Notes under the pieces: model-generated
What the model was told of the DNA's origin: nothing
Databases searched by the model: none
What the model saw: the letters and a program-made list of their open reading frames with translations, nothing else
NCBI GenBank assembly: GCA_947373185.1
Contig: CANBWP010000009.1
Coordinates: 28,551-92,550 of the forward strand
DNA: 64,000 bases
Direction of reading: 5' to 3'
Source: Comamonadaceae bacterium
Lineage (GTDB): Bacteria; Pseudomonadota; Gammaproteobacteria; Burkholderiales; Burkholderiaceae_C
Part shown: one piece after another, positions 62,891 to 64,000 of the stretch
Layout of the letters: each line of letters opens with the position of its first letter
Numbering within the stretch: position 1 is the first letter of the stretch
Position numbers and translations under genes: made by a program

Positions 62891-64000
62891 GACTTGCTTG
62901 CCTTAGGCCATTGGGTGTGAAACTTGCCAGGTTTGTCCAAACGTTGATAGGTGTGGGCGCCGAAGTAGTCGCGCTGCGCTTGCAACAAGTTGGCGGGCAA
63001 GCGCGCTGTGCGGTAAGCATCGTAGTAGCTCAAAGCACTCATGAACGCAGGCACTGCCACACCATTCATGGCAGCCATGGCCACCACCTCACGCAAGTCT
63101 TGTTGGCACTCGGCCATCAGGCGTGCAAAGTGATCGTCCACCAGCAAGTTGGTGAGATTGTGTTGGACGGCAAACGCACGGCGAATGTCTTCCAGCAAAT
63201 GCGCACGGATGATGCAACCGGCGCGCCACACCGACGCCACTTTGTCCATGGGCAATTGCCAGTCGTGTTCTTTGTCACCGGCTTTGATCAACGCAAAACC
63301 TTGGGCATAGGCGCAAATTTTGGCAGCCAGCAAAGCCTTTTGAATTTTGGGCAAGACTTCTTGGAGGTTTTGTACAGCTTGGGGCTGAGGGCCCTTCAGT
63401 AATTTGGAAGCCACCACGCGCTCGGGCTGCACGGCACTCATGGTGCGCGCAAACACAGCGTCGGCAATGGTGGGCGCACTGACCCCCATGTCTAATGCAA
63501 TTTGGCTGGTCCATTTACCTGTGCCTTTTTGCTCGGCGGTGTCCAGAATCATGTCGACCAAAGCATTGCCGGTTTCTGGATCTTCGTGCGACAAGATGTC
63601 GGCCGTGATGTCAATCAAATAACTGCTCAACTCACCTTGGCCCCATTCACGGAACACCGCGCTCTTTTGCTGCGCGGTCATGCCCAGGCCCTTCATGAGC
63701 GCATAGGCTTCGCAAATCATTTGCATGTCCGCGTATTCAATGCCGTTGTGCACCATCTTCACAAAATGGCCTGCACCACCTGGCCCCATCCATTCACAGC
63801 AGGGTTGACCGTCGTCGGCTTTGGCAGCGATGGCTTGCAGAAAGGGCCGCACCAAAGGCCAAGCTTGCGCGCTGCCACCGGGCATCAAAGCGGGGCCTTT
63901 CAAAGCACCTTCTTCACCGCCACTGACGCCAGAGCCGACGTACAAGATGCCGGTGCCTTCGAGCGATTCCATTCTGCGTTGGGTGTCGCGGTAGAGGGTG
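62887..64000 (-). CDS. gnd: 6-phosphogluconate dehydrogenase (decarboxylating), 5' end beyond window
   Basis: GSGVSGGEEGALKGPALMPGG; GPGGAGHFVKMVHNGIEYADMQ; stop at 62887, reading frame open to the window edge. Confidence 0.95.
   Translation of the reverse strand, partial: TLYRDTQRRMESLEGTGILYVGSGVSGGEEGALKGPALMPGGSAQAWPLVRPFLQAIAAKADDGQPCCEWMGPGGAGHFVKMVHNGIEYADMQMICEAYALMKGLGMTAQQKSAVFREWGQGELSSYLIDITADILSHEDPETGNALVDMILDTAEQKGTGKWTSQIALDMGVSAPTIADAVFARTMSAVQPERVVASKLLKGPQPQAVQNLQEVLPKIQKALLAAKICAYAQGFALIKAGDKEHDWQLPMDKVASVWRAGCIIRAHLLEDIRRAFAVQHNLTNLLVDDHFARLMAECQQDLREVVAMAAMNGVAVPAFMSALSYYDAYRTARLPANLLQAQRDYFGAHTYQRLDKPGKFHTQWPKASKS

Overview
The window is a compact, almost fully coding stretch of a Burkholderiales-type (probably Comamonadaceae) chromosome. 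In order it holds nrdA-nrdB, a Lys/Ala-rich histone-like gene, the prmA-accC-accB block, tlpA-like, mpl, an aroG-type DAHP synthase, tldD, rodA, an RNase II family gene, a tonB-like gene, mtgA, ruvC and an MFS transporter. A complete dcw cluster follows on the minus strand (mraZ-rsmH-ftsL-ftsI-murE-murF-mraY-murD-ftsW-murG-murC-ddlB-ftsQ-ftsA-ftsZ-lpxC). After it come a dksA homologue with a giant basic tail, a CobW GTPase, rlmI-like, xerC, a DUF484 gene, dapF, a Nudix-metallo-beta-lactamase fusion, an RNA pseudouridine synthase, an IscR-like Rrf2 regulator, rnpB (minus strand) and cysK. The right end carries an FAD oxidoreductase and a heavy-metal RND efflux locus (two putative outer-membrane proteins, a two-component system, CzcCBA-type pump, PAP2 protein), then a LysE exporter and a partial gnd. 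The strongest under-described signals are: (1) a Phe-rich 24-aa leader peptide plus terminator/antiterminator upstream of the DAHP synthase, i.e. a probable Phe attenuator; (2) a DksA homologue lacking 3 of 4 zinc cysteines and fused to a histone-like K/A/P tail of about 250 aa built partly on a 12-bp tandem repeat; (3) an IscR-like regulator with no cysteines beside cysK, with a palindrome over its likely -35 box; (4) a tandem 11-bp repeat in the regulator/efflux divergent region and a three-unit 10-bp-period MraZ-type repeat upstream of mraZ. All family calls come from reading the sequence; no database searches were run. No CRISPR array, transposon, prophage or tRNA was seen.
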